A stretch of 64,000 nucleotides of DNA from Ceratopteris richardii. Its lineage: Eukaryota > Streptophyta > Polypodiopsida > Polypodiales > Pteridaceae. Shown piece by piece: positions 11,242 through 22,758 of this stretch. The notes under the pieces were generated by a model. It was not told the origin of the DNA. It worked only from the letters and a program-made list of their open reading frames with translations, and did no database searches. Every line of letters begins with the position of its first letter. Positions within the stretch are counted from its first letter, which is position 1. The position numbers were made by a program, and so were the translations under genes. Where the stretch lies: assembly GCA_020310875.1 (NCBI GenBank), contig CM035428.1, positions 102,498,161-102,562,160 of the forward strand, in the 5' to 3' direction.

Positions 11242-11688
11242 TGTAATAAAGTAAGTCTATGATCTAAGGGCCTAATCGGTTCATATGGATGTGAAATTAG
11301 ACACCACTTGGTCACCCATGTGTATGACCAAAGATCTCGAGTCTAGACTTACTAGGAGGTCATGCACACTTGTAAACAAGTGATCCACTTAGCTTAGTGG
11401 TTAAGTCTCAAGGGTGTGAAGGAGGAGGTCTTGGGCTCAATCCCCATGGGCTACATGGGGGGAGTATTTTTCCAAGAGATCTAGAGCCTTCTAGAAGCAA
11501 CTTGAGTTAACTCATTAGTTAACTAGGATACTTAATGCACATGCAGTTACATGGCCGACACATGGATGATTACTATCCACCTGCCCAAGAAGGAAGTACC
11601 CTAAAGAGAGCTATATATAGAAGCATTTGGTTGGGAGGAGAATCATCTCTCTAGCATCTGGTGGTCGTGGTAATGTTAGTCTCTTGCA
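11242..11688 (+). repeat. Right (3') LTR of the LARD-like element
   Basis: 447 bp from TGTAATAAAG to CTCTTGCA. It contains a TATA-type box CTATATATAG (about 11609-11618) that is missing from the left copy. Over the shared part the two copies are clearly homologous, with scattered substitutions and small indels. Confidence 0.75.
11390..11443 (+). promoter_or_regulatory. Pol III-type A and B boxes in the right LTR
   Basis: Same module as in the left LTR: the A box TAGCTTAGTGG is identical, while the B box GGCTCAATCC carries one change from GGTTC. Presence in both LTRs means it was part of the LTR before this insertion and did not arrive afterwards. Confidence 0.55.
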
Positions 11689-11693
11689 CATTG

Positions 11694-11997
11694 TATATAG
11701 ATTTGGGACTTGTGAGTTTCAAACCTCACATATTTGGAGATAATGTAAGTTTCATGCATCTAGCAGCAAACCCTATTTTCCATGCAAGAAACAAACACAT
11801 AGAGGTTTTCTACCACTTCATGAAGGAGAAGCTCATGGCAAAGGAGATTGACACTTCTTTTTTTCCAACTGAAAAGCAAGTAGTAGATATGATGACGAAG
11901 GCACTTGATGGAATAAAGCTTTGCAGATTTAAATCAATGGAATGTATTCAAACTATTAGAGAATGAAGAATCAAGCATACTTTAGCTTGAGGGGGAG
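11694..11997 (+). pseudogene. Copia A RNase H C-terminus and polypurine tract (3' part of split copy)
   Basis: Continues the RNase H cut at 5954: DLGLVSF, FGDN, SMHLAANPIFHARNKHIEV.YHFMKEKL, then VVDMMTKALDG, the standard C-terminal RNase H motif order of plant copia elements. After the stop (about 11963) comes the purine tract TTGAGGGGGAG at 11987-11997, directly before the LTR. With the nested element removed this tail is continuous with 4108-5954. Confidence 0.85.
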
Positions 11998-11998
11998 C

Positions 11999-13085
11999 TA
12001 TTGGAACATCAAGCTTACACTATGTTTGAGGTGGATTTTATCTACATCAAAAAAGCTATCGTTTGGATTACATCAAACGAATATCTGTTGGAGAGTTCTT
12101 TTACTTATGCTCATTTATTGTATTGTTTTAAAAAAATTTTTATGGATCATTTACCGTTGTAAAAGCCTAGAGCTTTGCACATGTAAAAGTAAAAAAATAG
12201 AGCTAAACTTCCACGAGTTTGAGGTGTTTTAGTTGCAATCAATGAATCAATCAATCACCTAAAGATAGATCAAACTAGATCTTCACTTTTCCTAGATTGT
12301 AGGAAAGTGAATTGATTCCCTTCAACAACTAATCTTGCCTTCATTTGAGTTCAAGCTCCACTTGTAGAAGTCATGGAACACTTTAAGAGTCTATATAAAT
12401 TCTTCAAACCACTTTTACATTACATGGAAGGAATATACATAGACTTGTGGCCATCATTGTCTTGCTCCTTCATTTTTTTGTATCATCTTCTTCAACAATA
12501 GTAAGCTCGTAGAGGCTACTCCTCTCTCTATAGAGCTCCAAATCGGATGAATGAGCACTCATTGGAAAATAAATATTAGAATCTAGTAGATGTATATAAA
12601 TGTGCAAAGAGTTTGTTTCACTAGATTGGGAGAAATCTTAGTTTTTCTGTCTCTAGGTCTATCTGTGTGAAATCCTAAAAACTAGGAGGTACCACTGTTG
12701 AGTTTTAAGTTCATTCCAAAAGCATATTTTGCTTATTTCTTGTAATCTTGTGTATTCTATACACTCAATGCTATGTGTATGAATCCTCTAAAATGAGGTT
12801 TTCTAATTGTAATCATGTTGGCTGCTATGAGGATTTGAAGTTGATTGTTTCATCCAAAGATAGTAAGTTTTTTGAGCTAGTCAATGAATAGACCTATCTG
12901 TTTTTTATCGACTCTTTCTGCTTGATTCTCCAAAGTACATAGTGCATTTTATTGCACTTATCGCATGCCTATAAGGTCTATTTGAGTCTCCATAAGCTCA
13001 AGGGATGGTCTTGTACCGGTTGGCTGGACCGAACTTCATCGCTTCACAACTCACTTTTCTACCTCCTACAAGCTTCTTCAAGTTC
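11999..13085 (+). repeat. Copia LTR shared by element A (as 3' LTR) and element B (as 5' LTR)
   Basis: It begins right after the purine tract of copia A with TATTGGAACATC (a likely TG to TA change at the terminus) and ends just before the tRNA-Met PBS at 13092. A TATA box CTATATAAAT lies at 12391-12400. No protein is encoded. A 3' boundary of one internal region and a 5' boundary of the next both fall on this one LTR. Confidence 0.7.
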
Positions 13086-13091
13086 TTTAAG

Positions 13092-13103
13092 TGGTATCAG
13101 AGC
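13092..13103 (+). other. Primer binding site, initiator tRNA-Met (copia B)
   Basis: TGGTATCAGAGC is the exact complement of the 3' end of plant initiator tRNA-Met (GCTCTGATACCA). It sits next to the LTR end and about 30 bases before the gag start. Confidence 0.9.
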
Positions 13104-16052
13104 TAGTTCAAGATGGGTGACAACTTTCCCTCAATGACTGAGAAGCTTGATGGACAAAACTATGCGGCTTGGCAAATCAAGATGGAGGGCTATTCGCAAG
13201 GTAGAAATATTTATGGAATGGTAGCAGGTGATGAAGCTATGCCTATTCCAAGATCCAAAGGAGGACCTACACAAGATTAGAAAGATAAGCTCACACTTTG
13301 GTGTGCAAAGGATGCTCAAGAAACATTGTACATACTAAACTCTATCTCTAACTTTCTATTACCACATATTAGAGGATGCAAGACATCTCAAGAGACTTGG
13401 TATGCCCTAGAAACTTTCTTTTATGCTAGTACCAAAGCAAGAAAGAATCACCTTTGGAACGAAAGAAGATGATCATTTGTTCTACATAGATTCTAGATGT
13501 TCAAATCATGTTGCAGGCAACATTGCTCTTCTATCTGATTTGCAAAGTCCAAAGCATAGATATGAAGTTAAAACAAGGGATGACACAAAGCACAATGTGG
13601 AGAAGATTGGTAATGTCAAAGCTTCCAATGGCAAGACAAACATTCTGAGTAAGGTTCTCTATGTACCCACTATCACTAAAAACCTAATAAGTGTAGGCCA
13701 AAGAGTCAAAAATGGCTTGCAAGTTAGGTTCACCCAACATGGAGTTTCTATGGAAGATCCATGTCAAGGCTTCAAGAAGACAGCTAGAGGTGAGAAGCAT
13801 GGTAGGCTCTTTACTTTTGAAGTAGGAGAAACTAGGAACATAACTCTATTCAGTTTTGGGTCTCAAACCCTAAGTGAGCTTGAAGTGTGGCATAAGAGAC
13901 TTGCTCATGTGAATGAAAGAACTTCAAAGGATATATGCAGGGATCCAAGTGCTCTAAGACTCTCAAACATATCAAAGAAACACATGATCAATAGATGTGA
14001 ATTATTTCAGATTGGGAAGGCACGAATACAATCAATCAACCACAAAGGCTACATCCACAACAACTTATTGGACTTACTACATACAAATGTATGGGGACCG
14101 AGTCAAGAACTTTCATTGGTAGCATCAAGGTATTATGTCTCATTTATTGATGACCATAGTAGATGGACTATTCTATACTTTATCAAGAGTAAGAATAAAA
14201 TATTTGATTGCGTCAAAAAGTATCTAGCACATGTGGAGAATCATACAAGTAGATCATTCAAGAAGCTCAGATATGATGGAGGGGGAGAATACTTCTCCAA
14301 AGATTTTGATGAGTTCTTGTAGGATAAAGGTATCAAAAGGGAAGTGACTAGCAGATACTCCCATCAACTAAATGGGATTGCAGAGAGAAGAAACTAGACA
14401 TTGGTTGGATAAGCCAAAACAATGCTTGAAGAGAAGAGGTCGCCAAATTATCTATGGGTAGAGGCTATATCAACTACTGTGTACCTTGTCAATAGACTAC
14501 CATCCAAATCACTTCAAGGTATGACTCCTTATGAAGCATGGCATGGAAGAAAACCTAGTCTTGGCATTACAAGGTGTTTGGTTGTTTACCTTTTGTTCAT
14601 GTACCATCACAAATAAGAGGTAAGCTAGATGAAAGGGCAACAAAGGCAGTGTTTATTGGGTATGACTCAACTCACATGGGTTACAGGTTGTATATTCCTT
14701 AAACCAAGCAATTCACTAGTGATTGTTTTCCCTCATCAATTGAAAAATTGGATTGAATCAACTACTCAGCATAGTCTCTAACAATGGTGACTTACTTGTG
14801 AGGGAGAAACCTATATGGATACATCTTAGGAGATGATTTGATGCATGTAATTAAAAACAATGATCAACTAACTCAAGAAGAGCAGGAAAGGTTGAACACA
14901 TGGTGTGCAAAGGATACTTTAGCAAGGTCATATATTCTGAACTCTATCTTTCATGTCTTACTTCCTCATATTAGGAATTGTAAGACCAATCAAGTGACCC
15001 AAAATGGTTTGGAAGCATTCTTGTCCTCAAGTAGCAAAGCTAGGAAGAATCAATTGTGGATGGATTTTGTAACACTCAAGAAGATGCCCAAGCAAAGTGT
15101 GATTGATTTTTTTACCAAAATGGACATTGCAGACCAGCTTGGGAGCATTGGAGAAATCATTGATGAAGAGTAAATTGTGAGGCAAGTCATCAATGGAATG
15201 AAGGTTGATGACTAGTGGGAAGCTTCCCCACTACCATGGACTTATACTATGCAAATGTGAGACTTCAACAGTCTCATGGGACATCCCTCCCCTCATGAAG
15301 CAAAACTAAGAAGAATGGTAGGAACCAGAAAGGTAACCAATCATGTGCCCTTTATATAGACAAAAGCAAAGGAAAAGATCATAAAGGAAAAGGCAAAAAG
15401 TCTGATAATGAAGGATGTGAAGAGGTATATATGGCTCAGGCCCCTGGGTTTGAGGACCCACATTTTCGTGAACATGTGTGTGGGTTAAAAAAAGCCTTAT
15501 ATGGACTAAAACAAGCTCCAAGATCTTGGAATCATAGAATTGTAACCTATTTGTAGGTTATGGTTTTCATTATTAGCAAAGCAAATCCTTCACTCTTTAT
15601 CAAGAGGACACATGGAGAAGTCATAAACCTTTGTGCATACGTAGATAATATAATACTTAGAGGTAATGATGTTGAAGGTATCAAGAGGATTAAGCTACAT
15701 ATGGAGGAATTCAAGACTAGTGATCTAGGGCAGCTCATATATTTCCTTGCTTTAGAAGTAGTGTACACAGAGAAGGCTACATATCTCACTCAAGAAATAT
15801 ATCAAGGATATGATATCCAAGTTGAAAATGGAGAATGCTAAGGTTGTAGGTACACCCACGCAGGAGGATTCAAAGCTAAGTGCTCATGAAGGTGCGCTAA
15901 TCAAAGATATAACAAGCTATCAAAGCTTGGTGGGTAGCTTGAATTATGCAACACTCACTAAGGTAGAAATTTGCTATAGTGTGAGTTTTCTAAGCCACGT
16001 CATGTATTCTTAGGAAACCACACATGAATGCAGCTAAGAGGATACTCAAGTA
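13104..16052 (+). pseudogene. Ty1/copia element B, rearranged gag-pol chimera
   Basis: Segments in order: gag start TEKLDGQNYAAWQIKMEGY (13138-13430, one stop). Then a deletion brings in protease IDSRCSNHVAGN (about 13480, DSR in place of DSG/DTG). The pre-integrase motif VWHKRLAHVNE and integrase (LLHTNVWGP, FIDDHSRWTI, YDGGGEYFS) follow to 14322, with a stop at 14320 before the third acidic residue. YEAWHG lies near 14540. A second gag then starts near 14740 (SSIEKLDW, ORF 14838-15173). At about 15419 a Lys-rich gag tail joins [36 protein letters not shown] (YVDD changed to YVDN), and the RNase H start YQSLVGSLNYAT, to 16052. No 3' LTR follows. Clearly inactive. Confidence 0.8.
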
Positions 16053-17800
16053 TGTGCATCATGTGTAGCAAACAAGGCCATGCGGTAAGTGATTTCCCTC
16101 TCTTAAGTGTAACTTGCCAATTATGCAGGAAAGCTAGCCATGAAGCCCATGAGTGCCACACAAGAGGAATGCTTGCACAAGCATACTGGGGACAAGGAGG
16201 AGTCCAACCACCTACAAATGTAATGGAGGCTGCACCAATTCAAGGTAACACCTACACCCCTCATCCTCGGGGTAATTTTGGAAATGGGCCTAGAAGACAA
16301 TCATTTGCTTTAGGTGTGGGGAATGTGGACATTATCAAAGCTAATTTCTTGTACCAGAGAACTCTCCTCCCTATAAGAATCTAGAGATCACTACAAAAAT
16401 TATCACCCAAAGAATAAAGCATCCACATCAAGGCCTCATATTCAGATGCTTTATGTGAGTAAGGCAAGAGCTGTAGAAGAAAAGATTATGCCATCACCAT
16501 CTTCTAGAGTAGTAAATTTAGAAAAAATTGACTCTTTTGTTATGCATACAAGAAGTAAAGGGAAAGCCCCTCAAGCAAGAATGGGTCAAGATTCAAGAAC
16601 AAATGGAATAAAAAAGGGAAAGGGGACACTTGAGGATAGACCTAGTCCAAGTGAAGAGGCACAAAAAAAGAAGACCCAACAAGCACAAGTGAAGCCATTG
16701 GACATGCATTCAATAGGGCTTGAAACAAGTTTGAACAATAATTGATAGCCCATGCTCCTATGGAATTTGAGGCTTCAAGACTACACAAATCAATTAAAAA
16801 GGAGGTTACTATTTTTGATCTATTAAAGATGGATGCAAAATTCAGAGCAGAAGTTCTGTAGATTATTGACAAAGCCTCCACATGTACTCTGGTTGCAAAG
16901 GATAATGCTACAAGTAATGGTAAAGTTATAGGGAAATCTCCCCTTACAGATTATACAAGCTATCACTGTTGAAGGAAATTTTCTATAAGGAGTTATAGTG
17001 GATGGTGGCTCATGCATTAACTTGATGCCTAAACATACTATGAAAAAGCTTGGACTCTAACCTTCAAGACCAGCATCACTAAGATATTGGTCGATCAAAG
17101 CATAGTAAGATCTATGGGGGTGTTTTCCCTAGAGTTCTAATTGAGGTACAAGGTATCTTCACTTTGAACTTTGTTGTCTTAAGGCTGTCACACGTAGATG
17201 GAAGTTTTCCTTTGTTGATTGGGAGAACCTTGTTAAGGGATGCCAATGTGTTGTATGATGACATACTAACACGATGCAAAAAATTGGTATTTGTATGTAA
17301 AAAGATATGATGGACAACCCAGATTTGGATTTATATGAAGAAGAGGATCTTTTGGCATGGATGCATGCATGAAACTCATCTTCTTGCTATGGAATCTTTC
17401 CAAACAACTCAAGCACAAAGGAAGTTCAAGAAGACAATGAGAAGACAATACCAGTGACCACCTAGTTATAGATAATGGTATGGATAATATCTTTTATGAC
17501 AATTTTGTTGACAATAAGTGTAGGGCATTATAAGGATTTGGTAGGAGTATCCACATGTTTTGGGGAAACATAGGGTTCCATTCCCTGAAGGAGCTAAGCC
17601 AGTAAGGGAAATGCTACAAATTAAATCAAAACTATGCTAAAATTTTCTACACAAACATACAAAAGATGGAGGATGCTAAAAATATTATTCTAGTGGAGCA
17701 TTCAGAGTGGCCTTATCCCATGGTCATTGTACCCAAAATGAAGACAACCAAAATAGAGTGCGGTACAATTGGAGGCTATGGATGACAAAGAGCTGCCATT
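16053..17800 (+). pseudogene. Ty3/gypsy gag zinc knuckles and protease relic
   Basis: Starts abruptly at CIMCSKQGHAVSDF (16053) with a second knuckle CQLCRKASHEAHEC (16113), followed by a Pro/Gln-rich linker and basic stretches (ORFs 16028-16384 and 16446-16745). Near 16998 VDGGSCINLMPK is the aspartic protease active-site region (DGGS), followed by VLIEVQGIFTLNFVV and LLIGRTLL in the right order. Further acidic linker sequence can be followed to about 17800 with many stops. No RT or LTR is attached. The left edge is a fusion with copia B. Confidence 0.65.
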
Positions 17801-17879
17801 AGTCATCATATCCAATATCAAGGGCTATCATCAAATTGAAGCTTTTTGGATCACTGGAACTTGCAAAATCTGTCTAGGT

Positions 17880-18440
17880 TGTAAATAGCCTTCTGGTGCT
17901 ATTTTTTTCTTGCTTAGTTTTATTAATTTTCATCAACTATCATGATTTTTCTTTACGTTTTTCATGCAATTTCATATCCCAATTCATGAACACCTTGTTG
18001 GAAATTTTGTAGGAATTTTGTTTGGAATATTTAGATTTTTAAAAGAATTTTTTGGGATTTTTTAATATTTTTTCAATTCTCTTTTTCTTGTTAAAGTAAA
18101 AGAAAAAAGGAGGATCTCTCTAATTTTGAGTGTGAGAAGCTATGGAAAATTTTTGATATTTTTTTTTGGATTTTTCTAGAATTTATTTGCATTTTTCCCA
18201 TTTTTTGGCATTTTTCGCTTGAAAAAAGCGGCCCTCACTTGTATTTTATTCTCTTTCCAAAAAACTCTATCTTCTCTCTCTACTTCTCTCATCCTCTCTC
18301 TATCTTTCTCTATCTTTTCTCTCTAATTCTCTTAGCCTGACTCTACTTTCTCTCTACCTTATCTCTACTTTTCTCACCCTCTCTCTACCTTCTCTCTACC
18401 TTATCTCTCTACTTTCCTCATCCTCTCTCTACTTTCTCAA
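17880..18440. repeat. T-rich DNA and a CTCTCTAC-type pyrimidine tract
   Basis: 17,880-18,230 is T-rich with runs such as TTTTTTTGGATTTTT. From about 18248 to 18432 the plus strand is nearly all C and T with frequent CTCTCTAC and CTCTCTATCT units. No gene. Tracts of this kind are common in retroelement LTR or leader sequence, but no element boundary was found here. Confidence 0.6.
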
Positions 18441-18759
18441 GGCCCAAAAGAGGACTCAAGGCATGTGCAAGAACACTTGTACATAGAAAGACAAGATGTT
18501 TTCGAAGAAAGCGTTTTGAATTACTTTCATAAGAACATTACAATGGGGTGACAAAGAGAGCTTGGCTAGGGAGGTGGCATCTAGGTGCACTACTACCCCT
18601 TATAGTTGCACACAATTCAGCATTGCAAGGCAAACCACCGAGGCATTAAATGGTCTAGATAGAAAAATAGGGGCTTTGAAATCCTCCCCTGGCTTGGAGA
18701 GCTTGTTGCCCTCAACAAGTAGGTTCATGTTTACAAAATTTTGGGTTGATACGACTTAG
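18441..18759. other. Unassigned flank of the chromovirus relic
   Basis: One short ORF (18562-18759) has no recognisable motif. The segment may be the 3' untranslated part of the minus-strand element that follows, but no polypurine tract or LTR boundary is clear. Confidence 0.35.
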
Positions 18760-21560
18760 TGTGATACAAAATTTAGGGAATATTAGAACGGGCCAAAGGG
18801 CCAAAGTTGCCCTAAGGTGTACCATAAAATTTACAAACAAGGGGATGGTCCAGATCGAATGTGTTGGCCAGGATTCAATCCCCATCCACAAGGGGGTGAT
18901 GGTGCCACTTGATGAGGAACTTGGGGTCTTCATGTCCGATGTACTCTCATAGAATGGGCTCCAATTGGAATTGGTTCTTGCCATCCTACATCATTGGAAC
19001 TTCACATCTATACTTGGTATCTAGCTTGAACCACTTGAGTAAGCTCACATGGAATGCGTTGTGAAAGTGGACATTATGGGGGAGACGTTATTGGTAAGTG
19101 ATGGGATTGATATGCTCTACCACTTTGTATGGTCCATAATATCGATGGTTGAACTTGTGTGTGAAGTTTTGGGAAGCCTGATATTGCATGAACACACGAG
19201 AAATAAGTCCCCGACCTTGAAAACTTCCTCGAGTATTCACATACTTGGTCATTTGCTCTTTGTTGTTCTATAGAATTGACTTTGCCTCTTCTAGCGCCCT
19301 CTTCCATTGGTCCAAGAAAGCCTCGCAATCTAGAATGTTGATTGAAAGTGTGGAGTCCTAAGTGAGTGCAAGCAAGGTGATGAATTCTTTGCCAGTGGCT
19401 AGCTTGAATGGTGTCATCTTTGTACTGGAATGAACTAAGGCATTGTAGTGAATTCAAGAATATCTAAGTGTTTGGCCCAATCCCTTTGGTTAGTTTGTAC
19501 ATATTTGTGAAGATAGTATTCGATCGTTTGGTTGAGCGGCTTGGTTTGTCGATCGATCTGTGGGTGGTATGCTGAGGAAAATTTTAGTTGTGCCCAATAA
19601 TCAAAAGTGTTCGGTCCATAACCAACTCAGGAAGCATCCATCATGATCTGATACTATAGCCAAAGGGAGGCTGTGGTATTTGACAATGTGTGTGAAGAAC
19701 AATTGGGCCACTATCTTCCACGTTCAAAGGAGGCTTTGCCAGAATGAAGTGAGCCTATTTGGTGAAGTAATCTACTACCACAAAAATGATGTTGTGTCCC
19801 TAGGATGGCGGAAGCTTGGTTACGAATTTCATGATGATCATGTCCCAAGGTCTATTCATAATGGGTAGTGGTTGAAGGAGGTTTGCTGGCTTGATTCGGT
19901 CCTAACACATGAGTTGGCATGTCAGACATGTTTCCACATAATCATGGACTTGTGCCTTCATTCTGGGCCAATAAAAGTGCCTGTGTAGCAGCTCCTAACT
20001 TCAGTTTTGACCTCCATGTCCTACCACTTTGCAGCCATGCACCTCTTAGAGCAATTCTTTGCATATTTCAAAATCATCTAAGACATAAATGTGGCCTTTG
20101 TGGTAAAACATGCCATCTTTGATTGTGTATGGACATGAGTGAGTGTTGTTTTCAACCTCTTGCATGAGCTCCTTGACTCGAGTGTCCCACTCCTGAACCA
20201 ACTTGATTTGGCTCTTTAGGTCAGATAAGATTGTTCAGATTGCTTGAACTTTGGGCCTTCTACTCAAGTAATCTCGCATAATGTTTTGCTTGCCTAGCTT
20301 GTGAATGATTTTGATATCAAATTCTGCAATGAAGTCCTGCCACCTGGACTACTTCGGACTTAACTTTGGTTGGGAGGCAAAATACTTAAGAGAAATGTTG
20401 TCTGTGAAGACCTTCATGTGTTTTTCTTGGACATGGTGTCACCATTTTCTTAAACAGTGCACCACAATGAGCATCTCTTTCTCGTGTGTACTCCACCTGA
20501 GCTCGGTTTCTGTGAACTTGTCAGATTTGTAGGCAACATGTTGGCCATCCTCCATGAGTACACCTTCGATTGCCGTGCATGACATGTTTGTGTGCACTCG
20601 AATGGTTTATCAAACTTTGGAAGCTTAAGGAGGGAAGTGTTGCACATCATGACTTTAAGTTCTTTGAATGCCTCTTCTTTTCCTTGCCCCCATCTAAAGG
20701 TCTCCTTCTCTTTGATCAACTCAAGTAGTGGGGCTGCTATCTTGGTGAAGCCTTGGATGAAGCGGCAGGGGAATTGATAGAATATGATAAATTCTCGCAC
20801 TTCTTTGACAGATGTTTGAGGGGCCCACTCGAGCATTGCTCCCACTTTCTTGGGGTCAATGTGGAGCCCAAGCTTTGAGACGATGAAGCCCAAAAATTCC
20901 TGCATGGCAAACTTGCATTTGCTTGGCTTGGTGAAGAGTCATTGTTCGCAGAGACCTTGGAGGACCTGTTTGTAATGCTCTTCCAGTGTGTAGCTATAGA
21001 TGAGCAATTCATCAATGTAGATGATGAGAAAAAGTTTGATCAAGTCTCAAATGTAATCATTCATCTCCCGAAAGAAGGTTGTAGGGCTGCTCGTTAGACC
21101 GAATGGCATAACTATCCATTCATACCTGCCATATCACATGCAAAAAGCTATCTTTTGGATGTGCTCTTGGGCCACCCTGATCTGGTGGTATCCCAAATGG
21201 AGGTCTATGCACATGAAGTATTTGGCCTTCCGAAGGCGATCTAGAAGATCCTCCATATTCGGGACTAGGTATTTACTCTTGATTGCGTTTTTGTTGAGGG
21301 CTCGATAATCGATGCATAAGTGAAATGGACCATCTTTCTTCTTCAAAAAGAGAACGAGTGCCCCAAAAGGTGAGTTGCTTTGGCCAAATGTACCCATGTT
21401 CCTCTAGTTCATGCACTTGTCACTTTATCTCTTTTAAGTCAATTTTGTTCATCTCTTGTACAGAGCATGTGATGGGGCTAGTTGATCAGGCAAAGTGCCT
21501 ATCCAATGTTGGACATTATGTAAGGATGGGAGCCCAAGAAGGACTATATTTGTGAGTACT
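18760..21560 (-). pseudogene. Ty3/gypsy chromovirus pol relic: RT, RNase H, integrase, chromodomain
   Basis: Read on the minus strand from 21560 downward: LPDQLAPSHA (about 21480), FGALVLFLKKKDGPFHLCIDYRALNK and YFMCIDLHLGYHQIRV (RT, 21397-21134). Next come FLGFIVSKLGLHIDPKKV and the FRWGQGKEEAFKELK linker into RNase H (20905-20450). The HHCC zinc module is near 20060-19910 (HRHFYWPRM..CLTCQ), with integrase core [14 protein letters not shown] and DYFTK near 19880-19750. TPFKLATGKEF is at about 19425 and the GPY-like module FNHRYYGPYKVVEHINP at about 19150. A chromodomain-like FQLEPIL..EDPKFLIKWHHHPLVDG lies at 18975-18860. There are many stops and frameshifts. Gag and LTRs were not found. 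A chromodomain at the integrase C-terminus defines chromoviruses. Confidence 0.75.
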
Positions 21561-22744
21561 TCCACTTATTTGTCAAGAAAAAGTGGAAGCTTGGATGGCC
21601 GATCTTTGATTCGTTGATCTGAACTGACTCCATCTTTAAGTTCATAGGAAAAAATAAAGATGGGAGTAGTAGTTCTTGGCTTAATAAAGAAGTTCCAAAA
21701 AGTGTCACACCAAAGATCGAGGATAGTCTACACTAAGTATCCTCAAATTTTCTTGAAATGTTTGCAACAAAGTACCATGAAGCTTTGAATTCCAACGAAC
21801 CACCCCAAACTTCCCCAATCTCACCAGATCGTTCTCTCAAACAACCCAAACCTTCCCAAAATGCATCCATCTATTTTATCAAACAACCCCAAACTTCCCC
21901 AACTGGATCTTGTCATACTCGCAAACTTCTTTTAACTCATCCCACCACTCCTCCAAACAACCCAAATCATCTTTGCATTCGACCCATAATTCTCTTGAAC
22001 ATCCTTGAACTTCCTCAAAGTTGCATGCCAATAGCTTTTCCTATCATTCCTCAACTTCCCAGCTTATAGAATAAGGTTAGCTGATCTATCATAAAAACCT
22101 TGCTGAAAGCATTTTAGGACTCATAACCTTCTGCAACATAACAAGTATCTTCTTCTATTCCTCTGCAACACAAATCTGATAGAATCTGAATTTTTTGACT
22201 TACTTCCTCCAATGCTAAGAACCTTCTCAAACAAAGGATAGACAATTGACTCATAAATACTCAAGATCTTCATAATCATTTAACAATATGATCTTTCCAA
22301 CAAAATACCTATGTAGAATCTGCTCTCATCAAACCTTCATGATGGAATGTTTGATTTATTACCTGAATGTCTCTAAGTGTCCATGCTTCTCACATAAAGT
22401 TATAAAACTTTTCTTCAAGCAAATCCTTCTCAAGCATCTGCAAATTCTTACTTGAAACATAAGTGGACAAACTTCAAGTCTTGGTCTTCAAACAATACTT
22501 CTGTAAAGTATTTTCATACTCTTCCAAAAGTATTCGGCTGCTAACAGATCATCAATCTTCATACTCCACACTGATAAACATGTGACTGAATTGTCTAATT
22601 CTCACATCTCTACTCATCTAGATTAAGTGTGTATGTCAAATGTCAAATATTAGAAGATGCTCTTAAATCATATGTTGTAAACCTGGAAGTTTGGGAACCT
22701 GGGAATTTGAATGAGCGTGAATGTCCTGATGCCAAAGCCCTAAA
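21561..22744. other. No recognisable gene; probably leader of the minus-strand copia at 22745
   Basis: Stops occur in all frames except a 103-codon plus-strand ORF (21758-22069) built on an imperfect repeat of CAAAC-N-CCCCAAACTTCCCCAA at about 21803, 21841 and 21882. The right end abuts a PBS, so minus-strand leader of a copia element is the natural reading, but no copia gag was recognised. Confidence 0.4.
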
Positions 22745-22756
22745 GCTCTGATACCA
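22745..22756 (-). other. Primer binding site, initiator tRNA-Met (minus-strand copia)
   Basis: The plus strand GCTCTGATACCA equals the 3' end of initiator tRNA-Met, so the minus strand carries TGGTATCAGAGC. Two bases separate it from the LTR on its right. Confidence 0.85.
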
Positions 22757-22758
22757 AA

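Larger units (their letters stand above)
5955..11688 (+). mobile_element. 5.7-kb non-coding LTR element (LARD-like) nested in copia A RNase H
   Basis: Two direct repeats bound the element (5955-6300 and 11242-11688), starting TGTAATAAAG and ending TTGCA. It is flanked by CATTG on both sides. The copia RNase H reading EAIWLEALC stops at the left side and resumes as YIDLGLVSF..FGDNVSFMHLAANP at the right. A purine tract AAGGGGGCAAGAA (11229-11241) lies just before the right LTR, so the element is on the plus strand. The 4.9-kb interior has no recognisable gag or pol; short ORFs at 6572-6938, 7243-7500, 7738-7941 and 10905-11141 match nothing I know. LTRs plus a long non-coding interior fit a large retrotransposon derivative mobilised in trans. 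No convincing PBS is seen. Confidence 0.75.
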
